From: Lachnospiraceae bacterium
GTDB lineage: Bacteria; Bacillota; Clostridia; Lachnospirales; Lachnospiraceae
NCBI GenBank assembly: GCA_029071325.1
Contig: JAIEAP010000042.1
Coordinates: forward strand, 62,001 to 126,000
Direction: 5' to 3'
Length of the DNA stretch: 64,000 nucleotides
Position 1 is the first letter of the stretch, and the number at the start of each line of letters is the position of its first letter. The translations under genes and the position numbers were made by a program. This document shows positions 1 through 10,411 of this stretch, in pieces. The notes below the pieces were generated by a model. The model saw nothing but the letters and a program-made list of their open reading frames with translations, made no database searches and was not told the DNA's origin.

Positions 1-935
1 GAGAGGCGACTACGGGTATGCTGTCCTATAAGCTGCGCATTGAGGAAATCGCACGGGATGTGGCGGAGTTCTGCGGTTTCTCACAGAGTATGAATTATTC
101 CTTCGAGAGCCCCAAGGTGTTTGACAAATTACTGGTGCCGGAGGATTCCTCTCTGCGTCAGACCGTGGTGATCTCCAACCCTCTGGGAGAGGATTTCAGC
201 ATTATGCGTACAACTCCGCTCAACGGTATGCTGACCTCCCTTGCCACGAACTTCAACCGCAGGAATAAGGATGTGCGGCTCTATGAACTGGGTAACATCT
301 ATCTGCCGTTTGCCATTCCCGTGACAGAGCTTCCGGACGAGCGGATGCAGTTTTCTCTGGGTATGTATGGAGAGGGGGATTTCTTCACCATGAAGGGCGT
401 TGTGGAGGAATTCTTCGGTCAGGTGGGTATGAATGACAAGATTACCTACGATCCGTCTGCAGAGAGACCATATCTGCACCCAGGAAGGAAAGCAGATATT
501 ATCTATAAGAATAAGGTGATGGGATATTTGGGGGAGATCCATCCGCTGGTAAGTGCTGCGTATGGTATCAAGGACCGTGTCTATGTGGCGGTTATCGATA
601 TGCCGTCCATCATGGATGAGACATCCTTCGACCGTAAATATCAGGGAATTGCCCGTTTCCCGGCTGCAACAAGAGATATCAGCATGGTGGCGCCGAAAGG
701 CATTTTGGCAGGAGATATCGAGAAGATATTTGACAATAAGGGCGGAAGCTATCTGGAAAGCTATCATCTATTTGATATCTATGAGGGCGAGCAGATCAAG
801 GAAGGTTATAAATCCATGGCGTATTCCCTGACCTTCCGTGCACAGGATAAGAATCTGGAAGAAGCAGACTTAAGCGCAGCAATGAACCGTATTGTCAAAG
901 CATTAGAGGCGATGGGCATTGAATTGAGGGCATAA
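1..935 (+). CDS. pheT: Phenylalanyl-tRNA synthetase beta subunit, C-terminal part (truncated by window edge)
   Basis: Reading frame open from the window start; core and C-terminal ferredoxin-like anticodon-binding domain ([15 protein letters not shown]...[33 protein letters not shown]). Confidence 0.95.
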   Translation, partial: EATTGMLSYKLRIEEIARDVAEFCGFSQSMNYSFESPKVFDKLLVPEDSSLRQTVVISNPLGEDFSIMRTTPLNGMLTSLATNFNRRNKDVRLYELGNIYLPFAIPVTELPDERMQFSLGMYGEGDFFTMKGVVEEFFGQVGMNDKITYDPSAERPYLHPGRKADIIYKNKVMGYLGEIHPLVSAAYGIKDRVYVAVIDMPSIMDETSFDRKYQGIARFPAATRDISMVAPKGILAGDIEKIFDNKGGSYLESYHLFDIYEGEQIKEGYKSMAYSLTFRAQDKNLEEADLSAAMNRIVKALEAMGIELRA

Positions 936-939
936 GAGC

Positions 940-1965
940 ATGGATGTAAAAGATTTTGATTACGAGCTTCCGCAGGAGTTGATCGCCCAGGACCCGCTTG
1001 AGGACCGGTCCAGTTCCAGACTTATGGTATTGGACCGTCAGACAGGAGCTGTCACCCATAAAGTATTTAAGGACATTGCAGACTATCTTCAGCCGGGAGA
1101 CTGCTTGGTCATTAATAACACAAAAGTGATCCCGGCAAGGCTGTTTGGCGTGCGTGTGGGCACGGAGGCCAAAATTGAGCTTCTTCTGTTGCACCGTCAT
1201 GAAAACGATGTGTGGGAGACACTGGTGAAGCCGGGGAAAAAGTGCAGGATCGGCACGCAGATCTCCTTCGGAGACGGTTTGCTTATGGGGGAGATCATTG
1301 ATGTGATAGAGGATGGCAACCGGCTGATCCGTTTCTGTTATGAAGGGATTTTCGAGGAGATATTAGACCGGCTTGGGCAGATGCCGCTGCCGCCTTATAT
1401 TACGCACCAATTGCAGGATAAAAACCGCTATCAGACGGTGTATGCCAAGTACGATGGCTCTGCTGCCGCACCTACCGCGGGGCTTCATTTCACACCGGAG
1501 CTTCTGGATACAATCCGGGCGAAAGGAATATCTGTTGCGGAGGTGACGCTTCATGTGGGATTGGGCACGTTCCGTCCAGTGAAGGCAGATACCGTTGAGG
1601 AGCATCATATGCATTCGGAATTTTATCAGATTGACCAGAGTGAGGCGGACAAGATCAATGCTGCAAAAGCAGCGGGAGGACGTGTGATCGCAGTCGGCAC
1701 CACCAGCACAAGGACGCTGGAATCCGCCGCCCTTGCAGACGGTACGGTTCCGGCAAAGAGCGGCTGGACGGATATTTTCATTTATCCTGGCTATACCTTT
1801 CAGGTAGTGGATGCGTTGATCACGAACTTTCACCTGCCACAGTCGACACTGGTGATGCTGGTTTCTGCATTGGCAGGACGGGAGCATGTCTTACAGGCAT
1901 ATGAGGAAGCGGTGAAGGAGAGATACCGGTTCTTCAGCTTTGGGGATGCTATGCTGATACTCTGA
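940..1965 (+). CDS. queA: S-adenosylmethionine:tRNA ribosyltransferase-isomerase
   Basis: [57 protein letters not shown]. Confidence 0.97.
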   Translation: MDVKDFDYELPQELIAQDPLEDRSSSRLMVLDRQTGAVTHKVFKDIADYLQPGDCLVINNTKVIPARLFGVRVGTEAKIELLLLHRHENDVWETLVKPGKKCRIGTQISFGDGLLMGEIIDVIEDGNRLIRFCYEGIFEEILDRLGQMPLPPYITHQLQDKNRYQTVYAKYDGSAAAPTAGLHFTPELLDTIRAKGISVAEVTLHVGLGTFRPVKADTVEEHHMHSEFYQIDQSEADKINAAKAAGGRVIAVGTTSTRTLESAALADGTVPAKSGWTDIFIYPGYTFQVVDALITNFHLPQSTLVMLVSALAGREHVLQAYEEAVKERYRFFSFGDAMLIL

Positions 1966-2083
1966 TTTTTCTGTTGTAATGATCTGGAAAATGATATAAA
2001 ATACAAATATGAGTGTTGCATGTCCGGCAGGGACTGCGGAGGAAAAAACGTCCGGCAGGACGGAAGACAAGAAGGAGAATCCT

Positions 2084-2425
2084 ATGGAAGAGAAGAGAAA
2101 ACACAAGAGACTGGATCTGGATGTGTCTATCCAGCTTGAAAAGCTGGAGGAGGGCGATTTCACCAATTTGAAATACATTCGAGTGAAGGTGACGGATATT
2201 TCCCGCTCCGGTATCGGATTCATATCTGATCAGGAATTGAAGGTGGGTACATATTATGACACAAGAATTGAGATCTGGACGAAGGAGATCATAGACAGTG
2301 TGCTTGAGATTGTGCGGCAGGATCCTATTGGAGACGGAAAATACAAGTACGGCTGTATCTTTGTGGGAATGACAGATACTGATGCTCTGAAGATTGATAT
2401 TTATCAGATTTTTAACGACGTGTAA
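2084..2425 (+). CDS. PilZ domain protein (putative c-di-GMP receptor)
   Basis: Start at MEEKRKHKRLDLDVSIQLEK with upstream aaggag; RxxxR-like KRKHKR and DISRSGIGF (D/NxSxxG) motifs. The ORF-track start at 2009 is probably too early. Confidence 0.8.
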   Translation: MEEKRKHKRLDLDVSIQLEKLEEGDFTNLKYIRVKVTDISRSGIGFISDQELKVGTYYDTRIEIWTKEIIDSVLEIVRQDPIGDGKYKYGCIFVGMTDTDALKIDIYQIFNDV

Positions 2426-2435
2426 CGTCAGATAT

Positions 2436-2474
2436 AAAACGGGTGTCCCAAAACTATGGGACACCCGTTTTTTT
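2436..2474. terminator. Intrinsic terminator between convergent pilZ-domain gene and aroA
   Basis: aaaacgggtgtccca-aaacta-tgggacacccgttttttt. Confidence 0.9.
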
Positions 2475-2484
2475 ATCATATGTA

Positions 2485-3762
2485 TCATCGTGTTAAATCC
2501 GCCAGATCTTCATAGAAGCCCGGATAGGAAATATTGACGATCTCCGCGTCCTGTATGTTATTAGAACCCTCAGAGGACAGAGCTGCAACAGCAAATGCCA
2601 TGGCAATCCGGTGGTCCAGGTAAGAGTTGATGGAAGCGCCGTGAAGCGGTCTGCCTCCATGTATCACCATACCGTCATCGGTGGCAGTCACGTCCGCGCC
2701 CATGGAGGCAAGATTCGTGGTGACAGACATAATGCGGTCGGTTTCCTTAACCTTCAGTTCAGCGGCATCCCGGATGACGGTAGTACCCGTTGCGTAGGCT
2801 GCCATAACGGCAATCATGGGAATCTCATCAATCAGCGTGGGGATCAGGTCGCCGTCTACGACGGTGCCGTGCAGTGTGCTGCTGCGGACCAGAAGATCGC
2901 AGACCGGCTCCCCGGATACGGTGCGTGGATTCAGCTTTGTAATGTCACCGCCCATGGCAAGAGCCACTTTCAGAATGCCGTCCCGGGTGGGATTGACACC
3001 GACATTTTCGATTAAGATCTCAGAATCCGGAACGATCAGTCCTGCAGCGATAAAATATGCCGCAGAGGAAATGTCACCGGGCACCTGGATCTTCTGTGCC
3101 TGTAGTGTCGGTTCAGGCTCGATGGATGCGGTTACGCCTTCGGATGTGACATGAGCGCCGAAACCGCGTAGCATCAGTTCTGAGTGGTTGCGGGAGAGTA
3201 CGGGTTCCGTCACGCTGGTAACCCCGTCTGCAAAAAGTCCGGCTAAGAGCACGCAGGATTTTACCTGGGCAGAGGCAACCGGTGAATTGTAGTGTATGGC
3301 ATGCAGCCGGTGTCCGTGAATGGACAGGGGCGCGCAGTTATTGCCGTTGACGCTGGAAATATCTGCGCCCATCTGTCGTAACGGAGTCAGAATACGTCCC
3401 ATAGGGCGGGTCTGGATGGATGCGTCCCCTGTAAGGGTGCAGTCGATATCGGAGCCAGAGAGGATACCGGAAATGAGACGTGTTGTTGTGCCGCTATTGC
3501 CGGCATCCAGCACGCAGGCAGGAGAAGAGAGCCCGTGAAGCCCTTTTCCATGCACCAGAATGTGGTCTCCGGTACGTTCAATGCCAATCCCCATTTTCCG
3601 GAAGCAGTCAATGGTGGACAGACAGTCTGCCCCTTCTAGGAAATTTGTGATCTCAGTGGTGCCATGAGCAAGTGAGCCCAGCATGATGGCACGGTGGGAG
3701 ATGGATTTGTCTCCCGGAATTCTGACAGTTCCCCGCAGGGAATTTACAGGTTGTATCTGCAT
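2485..3762 (-). CDS. aroA: 3-phosphoshikimate 1-carboxyvinyltransferase (EPSP synthase)
   Basis: GDKSISHRAIMLGSLAHG; DAGNSGTTTRL; LKVKETDRI; DHRIAMAFAVAAL. Confidence 0.97.
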   Translation of the reverse strand: MQIQPVNSLRGTVRIPGDKSISHRAIMLGSLAHGTTEITNFLEGADCLSTIDCFRKMGIGIERTGDHILVHGKGLHGLSSPACVLDAGNSGTTTRLISGILSGSDIDCTLTGDASIQTRPMGRILTPLRQMGADISSVNGNNCAPLSIHGHRLHAIHYNSPVASAQVKSCVLLAGLFADGVTSVTEPVLSRNHSELMLRGFGAHVTSEGVTASIEPEPTLQAQKIQVPGDISSAAYFIAAGLIVPDSEILIENVGVNPTRDGILKVALAMGGDITKLNPRTVSGEPVCDLLVRSSTLHGTVVDGDLIPTLIDEIPMIAVMAAYATGTTVIRDAAELKVKETDRIMSVTTNLASMGADVTATDDGMVIHGGRPLHGASINSYLDHRIAMAFAVAALSSEGSNNIQDAEIVNISYPGFYEDLADLTR

Positions 3763-3813
3763 GTATCGTAAAGTCCTTTCTATTGTTTGGTGACCGGCAT
3801 ATAACGCAAGGCA

Positions 3814-4911
3814 TTATCTCTCATAAACCGTATAGTGATATTTGCGCAGCAGCGCCACAGCCTGTTCTAAGGAAGGCGCGTCATACATTTCAATGTGAAG
3901 TACGCCGTTTTCAAATTCCCGGTTATGCAGGATGCCGATATTCTTGATACTCAGGTTGTTGCTGGCAAGGATGGTAGCGATAGTGGCAATTCCGCCTGCC
4001 TCATCAATCAGATCGCAGAAACATTCGTATACCTGTCGGATAGGCCCTGCTGTACTGATGTTGATGGAATCCCTGTAATTCTTGGCGCACAGGAAAAAGT
4101 TCCGGATCTCATCGGAAGATTCCGATGCAATGAATCCACGCATGCGGCTGAGCTCGGCGGCAAAGTCGTCCATCAGATGCAGGATCTGTTCCCGGTTGGA
4201 TGCACAGATGTGCTGCCACATCTCCGGTGAGGAGGAGGCGATGCGGGTGATATCTTTAAAGCCTCCCGCCGCAATGGTTTTCATAGTTTCCTGACTGTCA
4301 TCCGTCTCTGCGATAAGGTTTACAAGACTTGCCGCAATGATATGGGGCAGATGGCTGATGGAAGCAGTGGCATGGTCATGCTTGCCGCAGTCCATGACCA
4401 GGGGAATCGCACCCAGAGAGGCGATAAAAAGCCGGAAATCCTCCAGATCATGGACGGTAGTCTGCTCCGTGGGTGTCAGGATATAGTAAGCGTTTTCCAG
4501 AAGATATGGCGTGGAGGCGGCAAAGCCCGTACGCTCTGAGCCTGCCATGGGGTGTCCGCCGATAAAGCAGTGTTCCAGTCCGAGAGAACGGACACTGCGG
4601 TGGATATCACCCTTGACGCTGCCCACGTCTGTGATGAGGCACCCGGGTTTTATAAATGGTTTCAACATCTTTAAGTATTCTATGTTTTTCTGAACGGGAC
4701 AGCACAGCACGATGAGATCGCAGTCTGAAAAGTCCTTCATCTCTAACAGACGGTGGTTGGAGATAACCCCCTCTTTGGCTGCGTCATCCACTGTTTCCTG
4801 GTGACCTGAGGTGGCGATGATATCCGCCTGAGGATAGACTCGATTGATCGCTTTTGCAAGAGAGCCGCCGATAAGTCCCAGTCCGATAAATCCTATCTGA
4901 TTACATTCCAT
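3814..4911 (-). CDS. tyrA: Prephenate dehydrogenase with C-terminal ACT-like domain
   Basis: IGFIGLGLIGGSLAKAI; GGHPMAGSERTGF; C-terminal IATIATILASNNLSIKNIGILH. Confidence 0.93.
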   Translation of the reverse strand: MECNQIGFIGLGLIGGSLAKAINRVYPQADIIATSGHQETVDDAAKEGVISNHRLLEMKDFSDCDLIVLCCPVQKNIEYLKMLKPFIKPGCLITDVGSVKGDIHRSVRSLGLEHCFIGGHPMAGSERTGFAASTPYLLENAYYILTPTEQTTVHDLEDFRLFIASLGAIPLVMDCGKHDHATASISHLPHIIAASLVNLIAETDDSQETMKTIAAGGFKDITRIASSSPEMWQHICASNREQILHLMDDFAAELSRMRGFIASESSDEIRNFFLCAKNYRDSINISTAGPIRQVYECFCDLIDEAGGIATIATILASNNLSIKNIGILHNREFENGVLHIEMYDAPSLEQAVALLRKYHYTVYER

Positions 4912-5928
4912 TTACTGCATGCTCCTTTTGCTCAGGGAAATATAGGGACGTATGTTCTGCATAACCGCGTCAAACTGCTCAAAATTCAGAGACTGGGGTC
5001 CATCGGAGAGCGCGTGTGCCGGATCGTTGTGTACCTCGATCATCAAACCGTCTGCGCCGCAGGCAATTCCCGCTTTGGCAAGGGGTTCTACCAGAGAACG
5101 GACACCAGTGGCATGGCTGGGGTCAACGATGACCGGAAGATGCGACTTTTCTTTCAAGACACAGACTGCACTTAAATCCAGGGTGTTGCGGGTTGCTGTC
5201 TCGAAGGTGCGGATGCCCCTTTCACAGAGAGCCACATTGGGATTCCCGGAGGATATAATGTACTCGGCAGCATTCAGCCATTCGTCAATAGTGGCGGCAA
5301 GTCCGCGTTTTAAGAGAACGGGAAGACCTGCTTTGCCTACTTCTTTCAGCAGTTCGAAATTCTGCATATTGCGGGCGCCTATCTGCAGCATACTGACATA
5401 TTTTACGGCAGATTCCACAGCGTGTGCGCTGGTGACTTCACAGATTGTGGCAAGCCCGGTTTCATCTGCGGCTGTTTTCATATATTTTAAGCCTTCTTCT
5501 TCCAGTCCCTGGAAGGAGTAAGGTGAGGTTCTTGGCTTGTATGCACCGCCCCGGAGAATGGTTGCTCCGGAAGCCTTTACGGCGGCTGCGATCGTCAGGA
5601 GCTGTTCCTCTGTTTCAACCGCACAGGGTCCTGCCATAATGGTCATGTTATCGGAACCGATGCTGGTATTGCCTACGGCAAAGCTGGTAGGCTCTGGATG
5701 GAATTTACGGTTGGACAGCTTGTAGCTTTCTGTGATGGCAACGACCTTCTCCACAAAAGGAGAGGACTCAATGCGGGGAACGTCCAGCTTTGACTTGTCG
5801 CCCACTACACCGATGATGGTGACCTGTTCTCCATGGGACAAGTGCGTTTTCAGCCCCTGTGCTTCTACCTGGTCAATGATCTTATCCACCTCAGAGTCGG
5901 CAGACATTGGTTTCATAACAATAATCAT
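4912..5928 (-). CDS. aroF: 3-deoxy-7-phosphoheptulonate synthase (DAHP synthase, AroAI-beta type)
   Basis: MIIVMKPMSADSEVDKIIDQVEAQGLKTHLSHGEQVTIIGVVGD; MAGPCAVETEEQL; RGGAYKPRTSPYSFQGL; VDPSHATG. Confidence 0.95.
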   Translation of the reverse strand: MIIVMKPMSADSEVDKIIDQVEAQGLKTHLSHGEQVTIIGVVGDKSKLDVPRIESSPFVEKVVAITESYKLSNRKFHPEPTSFAVGNTSIGSDNMTIMAGPCAVETEEQLLTIAAAVKASGATILRGGAYKPRTSPYSFQGLEEEGLKYMKTAADETGLATICEVTSAHAVESAVKYVSMLQIGARNMQNFELLKEVGKAGLPVLLKRGLAATIDEWLNAAEYIISSGNPNVALCERGIRTFETATRNTLDLSAVCVLKEKSHLPVIVDPSHATGVRSLVEPLAKAGIACGADGLMIEVHNDPAHALSDGPQSLNFEQFDAVMQNIRPYISLSKRSMQ

Positions 5929-5988
5929 GGATAAACCCTCTTTTCTCTTTCTTCATATGATGTCGTTGTATTCAGATACAATAACCAT

Positions 5989-6017
5989 AATATAATGGAA
6001 ATGATTTGAAAAGTCAA
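5989..6017 (-). promoter_or_regulatory. Putative sigma-A promoter of aroF-tyrA-aroA
   Basis: On the minus strand TTGACT-17 bp-TATATT. Confidence 0.6.
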
Positions 6018-6186
6018 CACTTCAACGCGTTAAAGTGAAAGAATATTTGTAAAAAATATTGGAAAATATGGCGCGAAATGTTCACCCGGAATTAATAAAA
6101 TCTTCATAATTACTGTCTATAATATATAATAACAAGGTAAAACGACAAAATTTTTTGGTAAATTTTACAGATAAGGAGGTGGCGAA

Positions 6187-7500
6187 ATGAGAGTAAAGCG
6201 GGTAATCTTTGCATTGGTACTGATGGTAGTGCTGTTTCTGGACAGTCCTCAGTTCTCCCAGGCAAGATCTCTCATTGCGTCATCGCTTGCCGCAAATGGA
6301 AATGAGCAGGGAATAATGTCGGGGATTCAGACGGATCGCGAGAATATCTGGAAGGATTCTTATCGTATCACCTATTATCTGAACGGAGGGATTCCGGATA
6401 TGGAACTGCCGGACAGCTATATAATAGAAGAACTTCCCATCCGGCTGGCAATTCCCAGAAAACCAGGATATAATTTTGCAGGATGGTATACGGAAAGCAA
6501 TTTCCGCAATAAAATATATGAAATTAATGAGGACGGGATAGGAGATATTACCCTCTATGCCAAGTGGACCAAAAGCATTGATGCTAATTACAGTGTTGAA
6601 ATGTATTCTTACAATACTATGTCCCAGGTCAGCGGTACCGATAAAGTGTTAAAGGAATGTGATTACGGTTTTATACAGAATGTGGATATTCCCGGAATGC
6701 CGGCCACCAGAGAACAGGATTATATCAATCAGATGATGCCCACGGCAAGCCAGTGCCCGCAGGGCATGTGTATCACAGATGATTATATCCTGGTGACTGC
6801 CTATAGCCCCGATGACAGTGAAAAGCTGGGCGCGTTGTATGTGTTTGACCGCGATACGGGAGAATATCTGGTGACAATTGGTATGAAGAAGCGCAGTCAT
6901 CTGGGGGGACTGACCTTTGATGGACGGAATCTGTGGATCTGTCATTCGGATTCCCGTTCCCTGGAGCGGCTCAGTTATCAGTATATCCAGCTGATTGCTC
7001 AGTCCGCGCCTAAGATGTTTGTGGACGCCACCGGCATGTTTGAGGAATACCGCGTGGCAAATATGCCCTCCTGTATTACTTATCATGATGGTTTGCTGTG
7101 GGTGGCTACCCATAACGTATATTTCCGCTCTGTCATGATCTCATATCAATACCTGGATGGGGAACTGGTGGAGCAGCAGCGGGTGAATATCCCGTCCAAG
7201 GTGCAGGGAATCGCCTTTGATGATATCGGGGATATTTACCTGAGTACTTCATATGGCAGAGATAAATCGTCTTATCTGAGAGTGTATCATGGCATCCAAG
7301 AACTGGATCAGAGCCCATGGAAACCGGGACATAAGGTGGAAATGCCGCCCTGTTCCGAGGAAATCTGCTGGAACAACGGCACATTGTATGTTCTGTTTGA
7401 ATCCGCCAGCGAAAAATATTTTGAGGGAACCGACGGAAAAGGAAACAGCATCTGTCCCATTGACCATATTCTGACCATTGAGACGGACTCACTCCGATAA
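6187..7500 (+). CDS. Secreted protein with one InlB-B/Listeria-Bacteroides type repeat and a C-terminal beta-propeller-like region
   Basis: Signal-peptide-like N-terminus; YRITYYLNGG...IPRKPGYNFAGWYTE...ITLYAKWT; repeated short beta-strand segments (LGGLTFDGRNLWICHSDSRSLERL; GLLWVATHN). Confidence 0.7.
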   Translation: MRVKRVIFALVLMVVLFLDSPQFSQARSLIASSLAANGNEQGIMSGIQTDRENIWKDSYRITYYLNGGIPDMELPDSYIIEELPIRLAIPRKPGYNFAGWYTESNFRNKIYEINEDGIGDITLYAKWTKSIDANYSVEMYSYNTMSQVSGTDKVLKECDYGFIQNVDIPGMPATREQDYINQMMPTASQCPQGMCITDDYILVTAYSPDDSEKLGALYVFDRDTGEYLVTIGMKKRSHLGGLTFDGRNLWICHSDSRSLERLSYQYIQLIAQSAPKMFVDATGMFEEYRVANMPSCITYHDGLLWVATHNVYFRSVMISYQYLDGELVEQQRVNIPSKVQGIAFDDIGDIYLSTSYGRDKSSYLRVYHGIQELDQSPWKPGHKVEMPPCSEEICWNNGTLYVLFESASEKYFEGTDGKGNSICPIDHILTIETDSLR

Positions 7501-7521
7501 CATCGCCGGAAGGCGCACAGC

Positions 7522-7549
7522 TTGACAAATTTCCGGTATGTGGTAGAAT
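7522..7549 (+). promoter_or_regulatory. Putative sigma-A promoter of leuS
   Basis: TTGACA-16 bp-TAGAAT, ~80 bp before the leuS start. Confidence 0.6.
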
Positions 7550-7628
7550 TTTATGCGTATGTATCCTGTTGGAACCAATAATTGGAATTTATAGATACAA
7601 GCATAAATTCACTAGGAGGAATGAAAGA

Positions 7629-10049
7629 ATGTCTCAAACCATGGCACCGTACAATCACAGAGCGGTAGAACAGAAATGGCGTAAGGTATGGGAGGAAAAC
7701 CCCATCAACGTCAATGACGGCAAAAAGCCGAAATATTATTGTCTGGATATGTTCCCATATCCATCCGGAAACGGATTGCATGTCGGACACTGGAGAGGAT
7801 ATGTGATTTCTGATGTATGGAGCCGTTATAAACTGATGCATGGTCATTATGTGATCCATCCCATGGGGTGGGATGCTTTCGGTCTTCCGGCAGAGAATTA
7901 TGCGATCAAGATGGGCGTTCACCCGGAGAAATCCACTGCTGAGAACGTGAAGAACATTAAGCGGCAGATTCAGGAGATCGCAGCGATTTATGACTGGGAT
8001 ATGGAGGTAAATACCACCGACCCTGATTTCTATAAATGGACTCAGTGGATCTTTGTGAAGATGTTCAAAGAAGGGCTTGCCTATGAAAAGGAGATGCCTA
8101 TCAACTGGTGTCCCTCCTGCAAGACGGGGCTTGCAAACGAGGAGGTTGTCAACGGTAAATGTGAGCGCTGTGGCGCAGACGTGACCAAGAAGAACTTGAA
8201 GCAGTGGATGCTGCGCATCACAAAGTATGCAGACAGGCTGTTATCTGACCTTGATAAGCTGGACTGGCCGGAGAAGGTTAAGAAAATGCAGACCGACTGG
8301 ATCGGCAAAAGTAACGGTGCAGAGGTTGATTTTAAGGTAGAGGGCATGGATCAGGCGATCACTGTTTATACCACCAGACCGGACACTCTCCACGGCGCTA
8401 CTTTTATGGTGCTTGCACCGGAGCATGCGCTTGCAAAGGAACTTGCTAATGATGAGACCAGAGCGGCGGTTGAGGAGTACATTTATCAGGCGTCTTTAAA
8501 ATCCTCCGTGGACCGTTTGCAGGATAAAGAGAAGACAGGCGTATTCACCGGATCCTATGCCATCAATCCGCTCAACGGCGCTAAGGTGCCCATCTGGCTG
8601 TCTGATTATGTGCTGGCAGATTACGGAACAGGGGCTATCATGTGTGTGCCTGCCCATGATGACAGAGACTTTGAATTTGCCAGAAAATTTGATATTCCCA
8701 TTATTCAGGTTATCTCCAAGGACGGGAAAGAGATTGAGCATATGACGGAGGCTTACACCGAGGCCAAGGGTATTATGATCAATTCCGGTGACTGGAATGG
8801 AATGGAATCTTCTGTGTTAAAGCAGGAGGCGCCGGAAATGATTGAAAAAATGGGATTCGGCAAGAAGACCACCAATTATAAGCTCAGAGACTGGGTGTTC
8901 TCCCGCCAGCGTTACTGGGGAGAGCCGATTCCTATTGTGCACTGCCCGGACTGCGGCGCTGTGCCGGTGCCGGAGGAGGAACTGCCGCTGCTTTTGCCGG
9001 AGGTGGAGTCCTATCAGCCTACGGGAACAGGAGAATCTCCCCTTGCCGACATTACCGAATGGGTCAACACGACATGTCCCTGCTGCGGTAAGCCTGCAAA
9101 GAGGGAAACCAACACTATGCCTCAGTGGGCGGGGTCTTCCTGGTATTTCCTGCGTTATGTAGACAATAAGAATGATAAGGAACTTGTGAGCAGAGAGAAG
9201 GCAGATGCTTATCTGCCGGTAGATATGTACATTGGAGGCGTGGAGCACGCGGTGCTGCATCTGCTGTATTCCAGATTCTATACAAAGTTCTTATACGATA
9301 TTGGGGTGGTGGACTTTGACGAGCCCTTTACCAAGCTCTTCAATCAGGGCATGATCACCGGTAAGAACGGTATTAAAATGAGTAAATCCAAGGGCAATGT
9401 GGTGTCGCCTGATGATCTGGTCCGTGATTATGGATGCGATTCTCTGCGCTTGTATGAACTGTTCGTGGGACCGCCGGAGCTGGATTCCGAGTGGGACGAC
9501 CGCGGAATTGACGGAGTGTACCGCTTTATCACCAGGTTCTGGAATCTGGTAATGAGTCAGAAGGATGTGGATGTTCCGGAGACGAAGGAACTCATTAAGA
9601 TCCGTCACAAAATGGTATTTGACATTACCCAGAGATTGGAATCCTTCAGTTTAAATACGGTGGTATCCGGTTTCATGGAATACAACAATAAGCTGATCGA
9701 ACTGTCCAAGAAGGGCGGCGTGGACAAGGAAACATTGCGGACGTTTGTTCTGTTGCTGGCTCCGTTTGCTCCCCACATCTCAGAAGAACTGTGGTCTGAG
9801 TTGGGCGGTGAAGCCTCGGTATTCGCACAGAAATGGCCGCAGTATGACGCGGCAGTCATGGAGGACGAAGAGATTGAGATTGCGGTTCAGATCAACGGTA
9901 AGACCAGAGGCGTTGTAAGCCTTGCCAAGGATGCGGCAAAGGAAGCAGCTTTGGAAGCGGGAAAGGCTGTCATTGCTGACAAGCTGACTGGTGACATCAT
10001 AAAGGAAATTTATGTTCCGGGTAAGATCATCAATATTGTTATGAAATAG
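7629..10049 (+). CDS. leuS: Leucyl-tRNA synthetase
   Basis: MFPYPSGNGLHVGHWRGY; KMSKSKGNVVSPDDL; aggagg 8 bp upstream of ATG 7629. Confidence 0.98.
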   Translation: MSQTMAPYNHRAVEQKWRKVWEENPINVNDGKKPKYYCLDMFPYPSGNGLHVGHWRGYVISDVWSRYKLMHGHYVIHPMGWDAFGLPAENYAIKMGVHPEKSTAENVKNIKRQIQEIAAIYDWDMEVNTTDPDFYKWTQWIFVKMFKEGLAYEKEMPINWCPSCKTGLANEEVVNGKCERCGADVTKKNLKQWMLRITKYADRLLSDLDKLDWPEKVKKMQTDWIGKSNGAEVDFKVEGMDQAITVYTTRPDTLHGATFMVLAPEHALAKELANDETRAAVEEYIYQASLKSSVDRLQDKEKTGVFTGSYAINPLNGAKVPIWLSDYVLADYGTGAIMCVPAHDDRDFEFARKFDIPIIQVISKDGKEIEHMTEAYTEAKGIMINSGDWNGMESSVLKQEAPEMIEKMGFGKKTTNYKLRDWVFSRQRYWGEPIPIVHCPDCGAVPVPEEELPLLLPEVESYQPTGTGESPLADITEWVNTTCPCCGKPAKRETNTMPQWAGSSWYFLRYVDNKNDKELVSREKADAYLPVDMYIGGVEHAVLHLLYSRFYTKFLYDIGVVDFDEPFTKLFNQGMITGKNGIKMSKSKGNVVSPDDLVRDYGCDSLRLYELFVGPPELDSEWDDRGIDGVYRFITRFWNLVMSQKDVDVPETKELIKIRHKMVFDITQRLESFSLNTVVSGFMEYNNKLIELSKKGGVDKETLRTFVLLLAPFAPHISEELWSELGGEASVFAQKWPQYDAAVMEDEEIEIAVQINGKTRGVVSLAKDAAKEAALEAGKAVIADKLTGDIIKEIYVPGKIINIVMK

Positions 10050-10063
10050 GCTGTGCAATATAA

Positions 10064-10102
10064 CAGGAGGGACTGTATCATTTTAAGAGACAGTCCCTCC
10101 TG
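10064..10102. terminator. Perfect 13-bp inverted repeat between convergent genes, terminator-like but with no clear U-tract
   Basis: caggagggactgt-atcattttaagag-acagtccctcctg. Confidence 0.55.
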
Positions 10103-10123
10103 TACTGTAAACCTATAGGGAAG

Positions 10124-10411
10124 CTACCGTTTTTTTCCGAAAGTGCGCATCATTTTGAGCATCTGATCCGCTTTTTTTCGCTCCTCCTCAGACATATTCT
10201 GTTTGAGTATTTCAATGAGGAGCTCGGTCTCAGTATTCGAGAAGGTCATTCCCTGGCTGCGCGCATTGTTGGCGGCATTCATCATGGTATTTGCCATGGA
10301 TTTCATATCGCCTCCGCTGTGGTTTTGCGAAGCAAAATCCATCAGAAATTGTAATTTTTCCGGAGAAATGTTATTTAGGGCGGGATTGCCCTTTAAAAAG
10401 TCTAAATTCAT
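10124..10411 (-). CDS. Uncharacterised 95-aa protein
   Basis: MNLDFLKGNPALNNISPEKLQFLMDFASQN...; start overlaps the stop of the upstream gene (10408-10411). Confidence 0.7.
   Translation of the reverse strand: MNLDFLKGNPALNNISPEKLQFLMDFASQNHSGGDMKSMANTMMNAANNARSQGMTFSNTETELLIEILKQNMSEEERKKADQMLKMMRTFGKKR

Noticed and set aside
129-767. Long antisense ORFs opposite housekeeping genes (e.g. 129-767, 1363-1887, 4952-5521, 11317-12009, 33213-33812, 51344-51913)
   Set aside because: They lie wholly opposite strongly supported CDSs, have unnatural composition and no SD or domain; typical shadow ORFs.
2009-2083. Direct repeat gtccggcagg (twice) before the PilZ gene
   Set aside because: Only two short imperfectly spaced copies in a leader; could be chance.
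7501-7628. T-box leader upstream of leuS
   Set aside because: Only ~80 nt between promoter and start, with no T-box sequence or terminator/antiterminator; too short.
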